A program made the translations under genes and the position numbers. A stretch of DNA of 64,000 nucleotides from Clostridiales bacterium UBA1316. Lineage in GTDB: Bacteria > Bacillota > Clostridia > Oscillospirales > Oscillospiraceae. This document shows, piece by piece, positions 32,507 through 41,497 of the stretch (the stretch's first letter is position 1; every line of letters begins with the position of its first letter). The stretch spans positions 1 through 64,000 of the forward strand of contig DBTM01000040.1 of the NCBI GenBank assembly GCA_002307055.1, written 5' to 3'. The notes under the pieces are model-generated. The model was not told the origin of the DNA and ran no database searches. It was given only the letters and a program-made list of their open reading frames with translations.

Positions 32507-33208
32507 ATGAGACAGAACAAAACAATTCTTGTCGTCGACGATGAAGTGAAGATAACCGAGGTCGTGTGCTCATATCTTGAGAAGTCCGGGTATGAGACGG
32601 CTTGCGCCCATAACGGAACAGACGCCCTGCGCCTGGCCGATACGCGCGCGCCGTCTCTTATCATCCTCGATTTAATGCTGCCCGATATGACCGGCGAGGA
32701 CATTTGCCGGAAAATCCGGAAAAATTCAAATGTGCCCATTATTATGCTGACGGCAAAGATCGAGGACACGGATATTATAAACGGTCTCGGCATCGGTGCC
32801 GACGATTATATGACCAAGCCCTTTTCCCCCAGGCAGCTTGTCGCCAGAGTCGAGGCCGTCTTAAGAAGAACCCGGAATGATGCTTCAAACGCGTCAGATG
32901 CGTTATCACTCTATGACGGTGAGCTGGTGATCGACGTGCTCCGGCACGAGGTTGTAAAAAGTGGGGCGCAGATTGCTCTGACCCCCAATGAATTCAACAT
33001 TTTAGCGGCGCTTGCCAAATATCCGAAAAAAACGTTTACCCGCGAGGAGCTGATCGAATATGCCCTCGGCGAAGACTTTGACGGGTATGACAGGGTTATC
33101 GACACGCATATTAAAAACATCAGGCAAAAGCTCGGTGACGGCGGCAGAACACCCCGCTATTTGCTGACCGTTCACGGCATCGGCTATAAAATCGGAGGTG
33201 CCGGATGA
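32507..33208 (+). CDS. OmpR-type response regulator
   Basis: This 233-aa protein has a receiver domain (VVDDEVKI, phospho-Asp in LIILDLMLPD, Lys in MTKPF) and a winged-helix DNA-binding domain (LTPNEFNILAALAKYPKKTFTREELIE...IDTHIKNIRQKLG). It overlaps the sensor kinase by four bases. Its place after copZ suggests a metal or envelope stress signal, which is inference. Confidence 0.93.
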   Translation: MRQNKTILVVDDEVKITEVVCSYLEKSGYETACAHNGTDALRLADTRAPSLIILDLMLPDMTGEDICRKIRKNSNVPIIMLTAKIEDTDIINGLGIGADDYMTKPFSPRQLVARVEAVLRRTRNDASNASDALSLYDGELVIDVLRHEVVKSGAQIALTPNEFNILAALAKYPKKTFTREELIEYALGEDFDGYDRVIDTHIKNIRQKLGDGGRTPRYLLTVHGIGYKIGGAG

Positions 33209-34620
33209 AAAGATTACAGCACCCGCTGGGAATGCGTCGATCCCTGCGCTTTAAGATAACCGTGTCTTTTTTGCTCATGACCCTTATAACCTTTACCCTT
33301 TTCGGCATTCTCGCGAACGTCATTTTCAGAAAACAGTTTGAAAATTACGTGATCGAGAACCTAAACCAAAAAAATACCGGTGTTGTCTCGACGCTTGAAA
33401 GCCGCTACAGTGACTGGAGTAATCAATGGGATGTCGCGGGCTTGGACAATATCGGCATCGGCGCTATGTCGGACGGCCTCATTCTCCGTGTCAGCGATCA
33501 AAGCGGCTCCGTTTTATGGGATGCCATGGTTCATGACAGCGGCATGTGCGCCTCGATGCTTCAAACGATGGCTCAGACGATGCAGCGCCAAAATGCCGGG
33601 TTTGACGGCGGCTATACCGAAAAAACCTATCAAATCACGGTGAGAGGAAATGTCGTCGGATCTGTCGCCATCGGATATTACGGGCCGTACTTTTATACGG
33701 ACAATGATATCAGCTACTTAAGAACCCTCAATTTAATCATCGTGCTTGTCACCGTGCTCGTCGGTGCCGTGTCGCTTGTTTTCGCAACCTACATGGCCAA
33801 GCGCCTTGCCGACCCGATCACGAGGGTCATTAAAACAACAGACCAAATTTCAGAGGGCAACTACAGCAACCGGCTGTATGAGACCTCAAACACAAGGGAA
33901 ATTGTCGAACTCACGAACGCTATTAACACGCTGGCTGAAAAGCTTGAAAAGCAGGAATCGCTCAGAAAAAGATTGACAGCCGATGTGGCGCATGAGCTCC
34001 GTACGCCCCTGGCAAATCTGCAGAGCCATATCGAAGCCATCCTCGACGGCGTGTGGGAAGCCGACGAGCGGCGTCTCATCAGCTGTCATGAAGAAACAAT
34101 CCGTCTGTCAAAAATCGTCACGGATCTTGAAAAGCTGGCCCGCCTGGAAGGCGAGGGCGTCAGCCTGAATAAAACCGACATTGATCTGTCAGCACTCATC
34201 CGACAGGTTATAAACAGCTTTGAAAAGGAGCTCGGCAGCAAGTCCCTGACTGTAAAAACCGCGCTTCCCGAAATTCATCTGCACGCCGATGGGGACAGAA
34301 TGACGCAGATTTTAACGAACCTTCTGTCGAACGCTGTTAAATATACCCCCGCAGGCGGGACAATCGCGCTTGCCGCCGCCGATGAGAACGAAAAAGTCCG
34401 CATCTCCGTTAAAGACACCGGCATCGGCATCTCCCAAGAAGACCTGCCGTATATATTTGAGCGCTTTTACCGCGCCGACCGCTCGCGCAGCCGCGATACC
34501 GGCGGCTCCGGCATCGGCCTGGCCATCGTCAAGTCCCTCGTCACCGCCCACGGCGGCACAATCCAGGCCCAAAGCGAGCCCGGCAAAGGCAGTGAATTTA
34601 TCATATTAATGCCGAAATAA
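33205..34620 (+). CDS. Membrane sensor histidine kinase
   Basis: This 471-aa kinase has an N-terminal membrane helix (about 15-37), an extracytoplasmic domain to about 175, a second helix, HAMP (MAKRLADPITRV), the phospho-acceptor DVAHELRTPLANLQSHIEA, and an ATPase domain with NLLSNAVKYT, DTGIGIS and GSGIGLAIVKSLV. It is the partner of the preceding regulator. The sensor domain has no visible Cys or His metal motif. Confidence 0.94.
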   Translation: MKRLQHPLGMRRSLRFKITVSFLLMTLITFTLFGILANVIFRKQFENYVIENLNQKNTGVVSTLESRYSDWSNQWDVAGLDNIGIGAMSDGLILRVSDQSGSVLWDAMVHDSGMCASMLQTMAQTMQRQNAGFDGGYTEKTYQITVRGNVVGSVAIGYYGPYFYTDNDISYLRTLNLIIVLVTVLVGAVSLVFATYMAKRLADPITRVIKTTDQISEGNYSNRLYETSNTREIVELTNAINTLAEKLEKQESLRKRLTADVAHELRTPLANLQSHIEAILDGVWEADERRLISCHEETIRLSKIVTDLEKLARLEGEGVSLNKTDIDLSALIRQVINSFEKELGSKSLTVKTALPEIHLHADGDRMTQILTNLLSNAVKYTPAGGTIALAAADENEKVRISVKDTGIGISQEDLPYIFERFYRADRSRSRDTGGSGIGLAIVKSLVTAHGGTIQAQSEPGKGSEFIILMPK

Positions 34621-34650
34621 AAAAGCAAGGGAAAGTCCCCTTGCTTTTTG
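34619..34650. terminator. Bidirectional terminator between the kinase and the feo operon
   Basis: AAAAGCAAGGG and CCCTTGCTTTT form an 11-bp stem with A/T runs on both sides, serving the rightward kinase gene and the leftward DtxR-type gene. Confidence 0.9.
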
Positions 34651-34663
34651 TCAATATTTATTA

Positions 34664-35050
34664 TTATCCATTAAATATTGATTTTTTATTTTTATAATAA
34701 TACTTTTTCAGCATTTCAAAGCTCGTTTCGCTGAGGTCGTGCTCAATTTTACAGGCGTCCTTATAAGCCGTATCCTCGTCAACGCCGATGGTGATTAAAA
34801 TATCCGCCAGAAGCTGATGGCGCTCGTATATTTTTTTGGCGATGCCGCTGCCCTTGTCGGTGAGGGTGATAAAGCCGTCCATATCCATTTCAATATAGCC
34901 GTTTTCGCGCAGCTGCTTCATCATCACGCTGATGGTGGGCTTGGCATAGTTCAATGCGTTGCATATGTCTATTGAACGCACGTGGCCGTGCTTTTCTTTT
35001 TCAATGAGTATAATTTCGAGATAGTTTTCTGCCGCTTCGAGTATTTTCAT
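34664..35050 (-). CDS. DtxR/MntR-family metalloregulator
   Basis: This 128-aa protein has an N-terminal winged helix (YLEIILIEKEKHGHVRSIDICNALNYAKPTISVMMKQLRENGYIEMD) and a dimerisation/metal domain (HQLLADILITIGVDEDTAYKDACKIEHDLSE), as in MntR/IdeR without the SH3-like third domain. Co-transcription with feoAB and matching boxes at the feo promoter make it the likely Fe(II)-dependent repressor of its own operon. Its start overlaps the preceding small gene by about 50 bp. Confidence 0.88.
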   Translation of the reverse strand: MKILEAAENYLEIILIEKEKHGHVRSIDICNALNYAKPTISVMMKQLRENGYIEMDMDGFITLTDKGSGIAKKIYERHQLLADILITIGVDEDTAYKDACKIEHDLSETSFEMLKKYYYKNKKSIFNG

Positions 35051-35225
35051 CCGGCTTCACTCCAGTATTCTGAATACTGCATGACTGACATTTGGCACAT
35101 TGGGCGCAGCTGCCGCCGCAGCTGATGCTCCGGCCGCGTTTTTTTTGTTTTATTATATAGCAGACCGCAGCAATTAGCCACAAGAAAATAATCGACAGAA
35201 CAGCGTAATCTAAAATGTGCATCAT
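35001..35225 (-). CDS. FeoB-associated Cys-rich membrane protein
   Basis: This small protein of 74 aa has one membrane helix (ILDYAVLSIIFLWLIAAVCYII), a basic stretch, and a cysteine cluster CGGSCAQCAKCQSC. That is the FeoB-associated Cys-rich pattern, and it directly follows feoB by 15 bp. The start is ATG-ATG at 35225/35222 with AAGGA upstream. It may help FeoB assembly or iron handling at the membrane. Confidence 0.8.
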   Translation of the reverse strand: MMHILDYAVLSIIFLWLIAAVCYIIKQKKRGRSISCGGSCAQCAKCQSCSIQNTGVKPDENTRSGRKLSRNYTH

Positions 35226-35240
35226 TATGACCATTCCTTA

Positions 35241-37247
35241 TTATATGAACAGGCGGAGCAGCTGGTATACGGCAAAGGCGGCAATCCATGCGATGACGCA
35301 CTGCGCCGTGACAATCACCGCAGCCAGCACACCCGACTGGAGCTCCCTTTTAATCGCGGCGACAGCAGCGACACACGGCGTGTATAAAAGCGTAAACACA
35401 AGAAAGCTGACGGCGGTGAGCGGTGTAAAAATCGCACTGAGTGTACCGGACAGGGATGCGGCGGGGGTACCCATCAAAACGCTCATAGTGCTGATGACGG
35501 CCTCCTTTGCGGTAAAGCCCGTGATCAGCGCCGTCGAAACACGCCAGTCATCGAAGCCGAGCGGCTTGAAAATCGGGGCGATGAACTTGCCGATCATAGC
35601 CAGCATGCTCCCGGTGCTGTCTGTAACGACATTGAGTTTTAAGTCAAAGGTCTGTAAGAACCATATGATAATCGTCGCGATTAAAATAATCGTAAACGCC
35701 CGCTCCAAAAAATCCTTCGCCTTCTGCCACATGAGCAGCAGCACACTCTTTAAAGACGGAAACCGGTAATTCGGCAGCTCCATCACAAACGGGACGGGCT
35801 TGCCGCGGAATAACGTCTTGTTCGATATAAGCGCGGCGATTATGCCGATAAGCATGCCCGCGGCATATAATCCTATCATGATCAGCGCCCGGTAATGCGG
35901 GAAAAATGCGGCGGTAAACACGGCATAAATTGGGATTTTAGCCGAACAGCTCATAAACGGTGTAAGCATGATGGTCATCCGGCGATCGCGTTCAGATGAC
36001 AGGGTGCGCGCCGACATCACCGCGGGAACCGTGCAGCCGAAGCCCAAAAGCATCGGCACAATGCTGCGGCCGGACAGCCCGATCTTGCGCATGAGCTTGT
36101 CCATAACATAGGCAACACGCGCCATATAGCCCGTGTCCTCCAAAATGGACAGGAAGAAGAACAGTGTCACGATCAGCGGCAGGAAGCTCAGCACGCTTCC
36201 GACACCGGTAAAAACGCCGTTGATGACAAGACTGTGGACAACAGGATTGATGCCGTAAGCCGTCAGCCCGGTGCTGACCAGGTCGGTCAGCGCTGTGATG
36301 CCCAAACTCAGAAGGCTGGCCAGCCAGGCGCCGATCACATTAAAGGTCAGCCAGAAGATGGCAAACATGATGAGCAGAAACACAGGAATAGCAAGATACC
36401 TGCTTGTCAAAAGACTGTCAATTTTGACGCTTCTGCGGTGCTCCTTGCTCTCTTTGCAGCGGACAACCGTGTGCGCACAGACCTTCTCGATAAACATGTA
36501 GCGCATTTGCGCCATGGCGGCGTTCGCGTCCATACCATGCTCATTTTCCATTTCGATAATGCTGTGTTCAATCAATTCGAGCTCATTCCGGTCAAGCTCA
36601 AGCCGCTGGATGATATCTGCGTCGCCTTCGATAATTTTCGTGGCGGCAAACCTCGGCGCCATGCCGCATTTTTCCGCGTGATCCTCGATGATGTGGGATA
36701 CCGCGTGGATACACCGGTGTATCGGGCCTGACTGGCAAAAATCAATGCGCTTGGGAAAAACCTTGCCCTTTGCTGTTTTAACCATGGTATTGATGAGCTC
36801 GTCAATACCCTCGTTTTTAGACGCGCAGATCGGTACGACAGGAATACCGAGCTCTTCAGACATCCTGAGAATATCGATTGTGCCGCCGTTGTTGCGGACC
36901 TCATCCATCATATTGAGCGCTAAAACCATCGGCACATGCATTTCAATAAGTTGGAGCGTGAGATACAGGTTGCGCTCAATATTTGTGGCATCGACGATGT
37001 TGATGATACCGTCGGGCTTCTCGTTCAGTATAAAGTCTCTGGTGACAATTTCTTCGTTTGAATACGGTCGGATAGAGTAGATACCGGGTAAATCGACAAC
37101 CGTGCTGTTTTTGACGAGCCGGATATCTCCGGCTTTCTGCTCGACGGTCACGCCCGGGAAATTGCCGACATGCTGATTTGAGCCGGTGAGTTGGTTGAAC
37201 AGCGTCGTCTTGCCGCAGTTCTGGTTTCCCGCAAGTGCAAAAATCAT
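35241..37247 (-). CDS. feoB: Ferrous iron transporter FeoB
   Basis: This 668-aa protein has an N-terminal G-protein domain (GNQNCGKTTLFNQLTG, VDLPGIYSI, ALNMMDE), a helical insertion, and a membrane domain with two Gate motifs (VPMLLGFGCTVPAVMSART and PFMSCSAKIPIYA). It imports Fe2+. The start overlaps the feoA stop by four bases. Confidence 0.96.
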   Translation of the reverse strand: MIFALAGNQNCGKTTLFNQLTGSNQHVGNFPGVTVEQKAGDIRLVKNSTVVDLPGIYSIRPYSNEEIVTRDFILNEKPDGIINIVDATNIERNLYLTLQLIEMHVPMVLALNMMDEVRNNGGTIDILRMSEELGIPVVPICASKNEGIDELINTMVKTAKGKVFPKRIDFCQSGPIHRCIHAVSHIIEDHAEKCGMAPRFAATKIIEGDADIIQRLELDRNELELIEHSIIEMENEHGMDANAAMAQMRYMFIEKVCAHTVVRCKESKEHRRSVKIDSLLTSRYLAIPVFLLIMFAIFWLTFNVIGAWLASLLSLGITALTDLVSTGLTAYGINPVVHSLVINGVFTGVGSVLSFLPLIVTLFFFLSILEDTGYMARVAYVMDKLMRKIGLSGRSIVPMLLGFGCTVPAVMSARTLSSERDRRMTIMLTPFMSCSAKIPIYAVFTAAFFPHYRALIMIGLYAAGMLIGIIAALISNKTLFRGKPVPFVMELPNYRFPSLKSVLLLMWQKAKDFLERAFTIILIATIIIWFLQTFDLKLNVVTDSTGSMLAMIGKFIAPIFKPLGFDDWRVSTALITGFTAKEAVISTMSVLMGTPAASLSGTLSAIFTPLTAVSFLVFTLLYTPCVAAVAAIKRELQSGVLAAVIVTAQCVIAWIAAFAVYQLLRLFI

Positions 37248-37495
37248 ACGACATCAGCCCCTGACTCACCCTCCGGCGGACAAACTTCGATTTTTTCAGC
37301 GTCCTCACGACGGAGCGTTAACGTATAGTCGCGTATTCTTATTTCAATCGGATCACCCATAGGCGCCACATGGCAGACGCTGATTTTCGTTTTCGGTATG
37401 ATCCCCATATCCAGCAGCCTGCACCGCAGCACACCCTCGCCGCCGACCTTTGTAATGATTGCGTCCTTATGTAAAGGCATATTGTTGAGTGTCAT
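37244..37495 (-). CDS. feoA: Ferrous iron transport protein FeoA
   Basis: This 83-aa SH3-like protein (LLDMGIIPKTKISVCHVAPMGDPIEIRIRDYTLTLRREDAEKIEV) is the cytoplasmic partner of FeoB. It is the first gene of the feoA-feoB-Cys-rich-DtxR operon. AGGAGAGG lies before its ATG. Confidence 0.93.
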   Translation of the reverse strand: MTLNNMPLHKDAIITKVGGEGVLRCRLLDMGIIPKTKISVCHVAPMGDPIEIRIRDYTLTLRREDAEKIEVCPPEGESGADVV

Positions 37496-37529
37496 AAAAC
37501 CTCTCCTCCATGCATGATGTATGTCGTTA

Positions 37530-37583
37530 GTTAGTATAAACTAACTGCATAGTTAGTATAGCCTAACCAGCATGAATTGTCAA
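37530..37583 (-). promoter_or_regulatory. feo promoter with two DtxR-type boxes
   Basis: Two boxes, GTTAGTATAAACTAAC (37530-37545) and GTTAGTATAGCCTAAC (37552-37567), lie 22 bp apart, two helical turns. They resemble IdeR/DtxR sites (TTAGGTTAGCCTAA type). The second covers the -10 box of a minus-strand promoter (TTGACA at 37578-37583, 17 bp, TATACT at 37555-37560). Repression by the operon's own metalloregulator is the straightforward reading. Confidence 0.72.
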
Positions 37584-37933
37584 TGCATTCTGTGATTATT
37601 TGAGCATTTTGATAAAGATTGTTGAAAGTAGTGCAGCGAGTCAGCATTAATTATCTTGTTCATGTGCTGTATCACAACTGTAACCATATGAAAGTGCTGC
37701 ATAATCATTCCGCGTTATAAAAATTGCTGCGGAACCACCCCGCCGCTTCGCGCCGCCCCTCCGCGGAGGGGAATTAATAACGTGTCTACATCGAACACGG
37801 ATTTGGCGGCACGCATATCGTATGCCCATATGTTATAGGTGTATATAAATAACGCCATAGTGGTATGCTATACCTATATAGTAATGTACCTGCAAAGTAT
37901 AGCGGCATAAGTTCCGATTACCGGAACTGACTG
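37584..37933. other. Intergenic region with repeats between feo and the amino-acid transporter
   Basis: There is no convincing gene. It contains repeat copy 2 (37729-37775), TATA-rich symmetrical sequence at 37830-37890, and a dyad AGTTCCG/CGGAACT at 37910-37928. Confidence 0.5.
37729..37775. repeat. Palindromic intergenic repeat, copy 2
   Basis: This matches 27870-27916 at 38 of 47 positions. It ends in the strong palindrome CCCCTCCGCGGAGGGG. Confidence 0.65.
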
Positions 37934-37966
37934 AAAAAGCCCGCCGCATCGAGAGATGCGGCGGGC
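37934..37966 (-). terminator. Terminator of the amino-acid ABC operon
   Basis: GCCCGCCGCATC and GATGCGGCGGGC form a perfect 12-bp stem with a GAGA loop. On the minus strand it is followed by TTTTT. Confidence 0.92.
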
Positions 37967-37982
37967 GGTGAATCCTATGTTA

Positions 37983-38708
37983 TTATTTTAAAATCCTGGA
38001 TAAAAACGTGCGGGTTCGCTCTTCTTTCGGGTTTGTAAAAATATCCTCCGGCTTTCCTTCTTCCACGATCATCCCGTTGTCCATGAAAATCACGCGGTGC
38101 GCGACATCGCGTGCGAAGCCCATTTCGTGTGTGACGACGAGCATCGTCATCCCCTCGTCGGCCAGCTTTTTCATAACCTCCAGAACATCGCCGACGAGCT
38201 CGGGGTCTAAGGCTGAAGTCGGTTCGTCGAAAAGCAGCGCTTTTGGCATCATCGCAAGCGCCCGCGCAATCGCGACACGCTGCTGCTGCCCACCGGACAG
38301 TGTGGAGGGCATCGCATTGGCTTTTTCTGAGAGCCCCACTTTCTGAAGCAGCTCCATGGCAAGGCGGCTGGCTTCGCTCCTGCTTTTCGTCTTTGTGAGA
38401 ACCGGTGCCAGTGTGATGTTTTCCAGAACGGTTTTCAGCGGGAACAAATTGAAATGCTGAAAAACCATGCCCACCTCTTCACGCAGCTGGCGGATGTCGG
38501 TCTCACGGCTCATGATATCCTTGCCGCGGTACACGATGGTGCCGCCTGACGGCTTTTCGAGCAGATTGATGCATCGCAGAAACGTGCTTTTGCCGGAACC
38601 GGAGGGGCCGATAACGCAGACAACCTCACCTTCGCTGACGTGCAGGTTGATATTTGACAGGACCTCGAGCTCGCCGAATTTTTTCGATAAGTTTCTGACC
38701 TCAATCAT
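37983..38708 (-). CDS. Polar amino-acid ABC transporter ATPase
   Basis: This 241-aa protein of the GlnQ/HisP group has Walker A GPSGSGKST, GMVFQHFNLFPLKTVLENI, LSGGQQQRVAIARAL and Walker B ALLFDEPTSALDPE. Four bases overlap the permease gene. The substrate class (glutamine, cystine, arginine or similar) cannot be fixed from the ATPase. Confidence 0.93.
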   Translation of the reverse strand: MIEVRNLSKKFGELEVLSNINLHVSEGEVVCVIGPSGSGKSTFLRCINLLEKPSGGTIVYRGKDIMSRETDIRQLREEVGMVFQHFNLFPLKTVLENITLAPVLTKTKSRSEASRLAMELLQKVGLSEKANAMPSTLSGGQQQRVAIARALAMMPKALLFDEPTSALDPELVGDVLEVMKKLADEGMTMLVVTHEMGFARDVAHRVIFMDNGMIVEEGKPEDIFTNPKEERTRTFLSRILK

Positions 38709-39358
38709 TTCTTCGCCCCCAATCTCTTTTCAACCCATTTCTGGAGGAGAATCAGCACAGAGATGATTGCCAGATAGAATAATGCCAGGAGGGTGTATCC
38801 CGGAATTGTCTGAAAGCTCATAGAAAGGTAATTCTGGGCCAGATGAGTGATCTCGTTGATGGCGATGATCGACAGGAGCGCCGTGTCTTTAACGGAGATA
38901 ATAAACTGGTTGCAGAGTGCCGGCAGCATATTCCTGAAGGCCGGTGGGACAATGAGCTGGAAAAATGTCTGCCACGGGCTCAAGCCAAGCGAAAGACCGG
39001 CTTCTGTCTGACCGTGGTCGACGCTCTGCAGCGCGCCGCGGACAATCTCAGCGATAAAGGCGCCGGAATTCAAAGCGATAACCATAACGCCTACGGTGAT
39101 ACTGTCGATATTAACGCCCATCAGCTCCGGGAGGACATAATAAACATACAGCGCCAGAACAACGAGCGGTATACCCCGGATGATCCATATATACACTCCG
39201 GCAATACCGCGCAGAACCTTGTGCTTGGCCTGAAGAGAATAGCCGACAACACAGCCGATGACAAATCCGATCAGGATACCCAAAACGGCAATCAGAAGCG
39301 TGACCTTCAGCCCTGTAAATAACAGGGGTACCATCACGCGCAGCAGATCAGGAGACAT
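38705..39358 (-). CDS. Polar amino-acid ABC transporter permease
   Basis: This 217-aa HisM-type permease has about five membrane spans and the EAA loop ALQSVDHGQTEAGLSLGLSPWQTFFQLIVPPAFRNMLPAL, where it contacts the ATPase. It is translated in overlap with the ATPase gene. Confidence 0.93.
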   Translation of the reverse strand: MSPDLLRVMVPLLFTGLKVTLLIAVLGILIGFVIGCVVGYSLQAKHKVLRGIAGVYIWIIRGIPLVVLALYVYYVLPELMGVNIDSITVGVMVIALNSGAFIAEIVRGALQSVDHGQTEAGLSLGLSPWQTFFQLIVPPAFRNMLPALCNQFIISVKDTALLSIIAINEITHLAQNYLSMSFQTIPGYTLLALFYLAIISVLILLQKWVEKRLGAKK

Positions 39359-39413
39359 TAATGATCACTTCCTTTTGCCTGTTTGAGTCGCGGTGTTCAC
39401 GCGATAGTTTGGG

Positions 39414-40280
39414 TTATTTGCACCATTTCGCCTCGAGCTTGGCAATTGTGCCGTCAGCCTTCAGCTGGTCGAGCGCGGCATTGAACTGTCCGACATATTT
39501 AAAGCCTTTTGTAAAGGCGAGCGCATAAGGTGACTGCCCCTGATTGAACTGGTCGCCGACAACCTTCAGATGCGTATCTGTTGTTGTTTTGATATAGAAA
39601 GCGGCGCCTGGGCCGTCCTGGATGACGGCGTCGACTTTTTTCTGTTCCAGGGAGAGATAAGCCGTCGTGATGGTGTCGTGAACCTGGATCGTGGATTTTG
39701 TCAGGAATTTCGTGGCGTATGCATGGGAGGCTGTGCCTTTTTCGACGGCGACGGTTTTGCCCGCGAGGCTGTCAACGCTCGTAATTGCCTGATCGTTCTG
39801 CGCGTTGACCATGACGACGAGGCCGGAATCCTCATAGATGTTTGAAAAGTCAATGACGGCTTTGCGCTCATCGGTTACACACAGCGCGGCTGCGGCCATA
39901 TCAAGCTTGCCCTGGGCAACCGAGGTTGTGAGAGCGGAGTAGTCCATCGCCTGAATGGTGTTGCTGTCGATATCAAAACCGAGGACTTTCTGGAGCGCGT
40001 TAATCAGGTCGATATCATAACCGATAAGGGTTGTGCCATCCTTATCAAAATATGAAAACGGCCCGAATAACCCTGATGTACCGACTTTCAGCGTGATGCC
40101 CTTCATCGAGCCCTCGATCGAAGCGGGAGATGCGCTGCTGGCCGAGGGTGAAACGCTGCTGCTGGCCGAGGGAGCGGCGGAAGCCGTTGCCGGTGTTTTT
40201 GAACCGCAGCCGCTGAGGAGGCTGAGCCCCATAACAGCAGCTAAAATTAACGCTAAGCCTTTTTTCATACGTGTTCTCAT
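39414..40280 (-). CDS. Amino-acid ABC transporter substrate-binding lipoprotein
   Basis: This 288-aa protein has a signal peptide with lipobox LLSGC, a Ser/Ala/Pro linker (ASAAPSASSSVSPSASSASP), and a family 3 periplasmic binding domain (GPFSYFDKDGTTLIGYDIDLINALQKVLG, MDYSALTTSVAQGKLDMAAAALCVTDERK). The start at 40280 has GGAGGA upstream. It is the first gene of the three-gene operon. Ligand unknown. Confidence 0.92.
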   Translation of the reverse strand: MRTRMKKGLALILAAVMGLSLLSGCGSKTPATASAAPSASSSVSPSASSASPASIEGSMKGITLKVGTSGLFGPFSYFDKDGTTLIGYDIDLINALQKVLGFDIDSNTIQAMDYSALTTSVAQGKLDMAAAALCVTDERKAVIDFSNIYEDSGLVVMVNAQNDQAITSVDSLAGKTVAVEKGTASHAYATKFLTKSTIQVHDTITTAYLSLEQKKVDAVIQDGPGAAFYIKTTTDTHLKVVGDQFNQGQSPYALAFTKGFKYVGQFNAALDQLKADGTIAKLEAKWCK

Positions 40281-40469
40281 AATTGATCCTCCGAAAATTC
40301 TAATTATATAAAAAAGCAAGAAATAAAGCGCCGCGATTGGCGCCCCGTTGAAGTTGATTAATTATAGCAGGGAATTACGACAAAATCCATATATTATGCA
40401 GAAAAAAATTCGTTCGCTGAAATTCATTCTCCGTCCTTGCTGAGAGCGTTGTTTGCCGCGCGGTTATTG

Positions 40470-40486
40470 TTTAACCTCGATTTAAC
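40470..40486 (+). promoter_or_regulatory. Pho box upstream of pstS
   Basis: TTTAAC repeats at 40470 and 40481, exactly 11 bp apart, match the tandem TT(A/T)ACA half-sites bound by PhoB/PhoP-type regulators. The regulator is encoded in the same cluster (44719). Confidence 0.6.
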
Positions 40487-40566
40487 ACGAATGCTCTTTT
40501 GAATTTTACCGGCAGTCCTTAATATTAAAGCTGTAGAATGAATGATTAAAAGGAATGGTAACAAGA

Positions 40567-41424
40567 ATGAAAAAAATATTATGTTTGGTTATGGTTCTAG
40601 CTGCATCTCTCGGTGTTTTAGCCGGATGTGCCGGTGCAAAAACGAGCAGTGCAATCTCCGTTATTTCCCGCGAGGATGGGTCCGGAACAAGAGGCGCATT
40701 TATCGAGCTTTTCAAAATTCAGGAGAAGGATGCTTCCGGTACGAAAGTAGATAAAACAATTGATTCGGCAACCATCACCAACTCCACATCTGTGATGCTC
40801 ACGAGCATCGCGCAGAACGAAGACGCAATCGGGTATATTTCCCTTGGCTCTCTGAACGATACCGTAAAAGCTTTAGCCATTGACGGCGTCAAAGCCACGA
40901 CAGATAACGTCAAAAACAGTACCTATAAAATTTCGCGGCCTTTTAATATCGCAACGCTCGGAACGGTATCGCCGGCTGCGCAGGATTTCATCAATTATAT
41001 CCTCTCCTCTGACGGACAGGCGGTTGTCGAGAAAAACGGATATATCGCTCTGACGGGAACGGCGCCGTACAGCTCCGCCAATGTCTCCGGAAAAGTCACG
41101 GTCGCCGGGTCATCCTCCGTCACGCCCGTCATGGAAAAGCTGAAGGAAGCTTATGTTGCCCTGAATCCGAACGTCACCGTCGAGATTCAGCAGAGTGATT
41201 CAACCACAGGCATGACCAGTACGATTGACAAGGTCTGCGACATCGGCATGGCCTCCAGGGAGCTGACGGACAGCGAAACCGCAAAAGGGCTCAAATCAAC
41301 AATGATCGCAACCGACGGCATCGCGGTCATCGTCAATCTGAACAACAAGCTTGACGGACTGACCTCCCAGCAGGTTAAGGATATCTACACCGGTGTCACC
41401 GCCAACTGGTCGGATATTAAGTAA
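40567..41424 (+). CDS. pstS: PstS-like phosphate-binding lipoprotein with halves in swapped order
   Basis: This 285-aa protein has a signal peptide with lipobox VLAGC. After it comes the half that is C-terminal in ordinary PstS (VISREDGSGTRGAFIELF, AIGYISLGSLNDTVKAL...DFINYILSSDGQ). The half that is normally N-terminal follows (VTVAGSSSVTPVMEKLKEAYVALNPNVTVEIQ, DIGMASRELTDSE, VIVNLNNKLDGLTSQQVKDIYTG). Both phosphate-binding loops (GSGTR and GSSS) are kept, so this reads as a circular permutation, an arrangement I believe is found in other Clostridia. It captures phosphate for PstCAB. Start 40567 has AAAGGA upstream. Confidence 0.88.
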   Translation: MKKILCLVMVLAASLGVLAGCAGAKTSSAISVISREDGSGTRGAFIELFKIQEKDASGTKVDKTIDSATITNSTSVMLTSIAQNEDAIGYISLGSLNDTVKALAIDGVKATTDNVKNSTYKISRPFNIATLGTVSPAAQDFINYILSSDGQAVVEKNGYIALTGTAPYSSANVSGKVTVAGSSSVTPVMEKLKEAYVALNPNVTVEIQQSDSTTGMTSTIDKVCDIGMASRELTDSETAKGLKSTMIATDGIAVIVNLNNKLDGLTSQQVKDIYTGVTANWSDIK

Positions 41425-41447
41425 TAATTATTAGAGCGGGCAGTATT

Positions 41448-41490
41448 GCGGGCGGTTGGCTGAAGCATTCCAGTCCAACCGCCCGCTTTT
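41448..41490 (+). terminator. Terminator/attenuator between pstS and pstC
   Basis: GCGGGCGGTTGG and CCAACCGCCCGC form a perfect 12-bp stem followed by TTTT. It probably makes pstS mRNA more abundant than the rest of the operon. Confidence 0.85.
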
Positions 41491-41497
41491 CATAAAC

